Shown: piece by piece, positions 4,942 through 5,056 of the stretch | Layout: the number at the start of each line of letters is the position of its first letter | Numbering within the stretch: the stretch's first letter is position 1 | The notes under the pieces: model-generated | Told to the model about the DNA's origin: nothing | What the model saw: the letters and a program-made list of their open reading frames with translations, nothing else | Database searches by the model: none | Source of the DNA: Chloroflexota bacterium | GTDB taxonomy: Bacteria > Chloroflexota > Anaerolineae > Caldilineales > Caldilineaceae | Reading direction: 5' to 3' | Length of the DNA: 5,056 nucleotides | NCBI GenBank assembly: GCA_016199425.1 | Contig: JACQGT010000176.1 | Coordinates: 1-5,056 of the forward strand | Program-made: the position numbers and the translations under genes

Positions 4942-5056
4942 ATGAAAATTGACCGACGACACATGACTCTTAATCTGCGTTCATCTGCGTTACTCTGCAC
5001 CCTACTATTCCTTCTCTTTGCAGCCAACAGCGCGGCCCAGACGAGCGGCTTTGACC
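4942..5056 (+). CDS. Exported protein, N-terminal fragment (cut by window edge)
   Basis: Only 38 residues are visible. They form a Sec-type signal peptide: a basic start (MKIDRRHMTLNLRSS), a hydrophobic core (ALLCTLLFLLFAA), then NSAAQ with likely cleavage after an Ala near 33-34. There is no proper lipobox around Cys19, so a soluble periplasmic or secreted protein is expected. The ATG has AAAGG 9 nt upstream; a second in-frame ATG at 4963 would give a shorter, equally valid signal. Part of the signal region (4973-4998) is encoded by a 10-nt short repeat. Its position after the NosB-like gene would fit NosD, a periplasmic copper-site maturation factor, but no mature sequence is visible to test that. 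Confidence 0.65.
   Translation, partial: MKIDRRHMTLNLRSSALLCTLLFLLFAANSAAQTSGFD
4973..4998. repeat. 10-nt tandem repeat ATCTGCGTT(C/A) within the signal-peptide codons
   Basis: ATCTGCGTTC (4973-4982), ATCTGCGTTA (4983-4992) and a partial CTCTGC (4993-4998) give about 2.6 copies of a 10-nt unit. The same word occurs widely as an intergenic short repeat in bacterial genomes. Here it lies inside an open reading frame and codes for part of the signal peptide (NLRSSALLC). Confidence 0.6.

Overview
The window looks like a chromosomal segment of a moderately GC-rich bacterium, most likely a filamentous member of the Chloroflexota (Anaerolineae/Caldilineae-like). That placement is inferred from the mix of genes: a bacterial GlnRS, an XisH/XisI pair (common in cyanobacteria and Chloroflexota), a VapBC pair, a Pepco-like protein, and short-period repeats between genes. 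No rRNA, tRNA, transposase or CRISPR array is visible, so the assignment is moderate at best.

Layout, left to right. Positions 1-107 hold no gene, only degenerate short repeats. A minus-strand gene for a small Pepco-like protein (108-449) follows, with its own extended -10 promoter (489-517). A strong intrinsic terminator (523-556) closes the next minus-strand operon, which reads glnS (3042-1345), vapB-type antitoxin (1341-964), vapC-type PIN toxin (967-578). The three genes are packed with a 3-nt gap and a 4-nt ATGA overlap, and all appear to depend on one promoter at 3092-3120. Upstream, also on the minus strand, is the overlapping pair xisH (3957-3544) and xisI (3556-3221), with a near-consensus promoter (4000-4028), two dyad symmetries at that promoter, and a hairpin after xisI. 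A 200-nt divergent intergenic region separates xisH from a plus-strand gene for a four-helix membrane protein (4170-4838). A repeat-built inverted repeat (4830-4921) comes next, then the start of a gene for an exported protein that runs off the right edge (4942-5056).

Functionally, the minus-strand block mixes an essential translation gene with three small accessory modules often linked to biological conflict or mobile-element biology: Pepco-like, VapBC and XisHI. The plus-strand pair resembles the NosB-like membrane protein and exported NosD arrangement of clade II nitrous oxide reductase clusters. That link rests on remembered motif similarity and needs the sequence beyond the right edge.

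The best candidates for something under-described are the standalone xisHI operon with no recombinase beside it, the toxin-antitoxin pair translationally coupled to glnS, the orphan Pepco-like protein, and short repeats that reach into the coding ends of genes.
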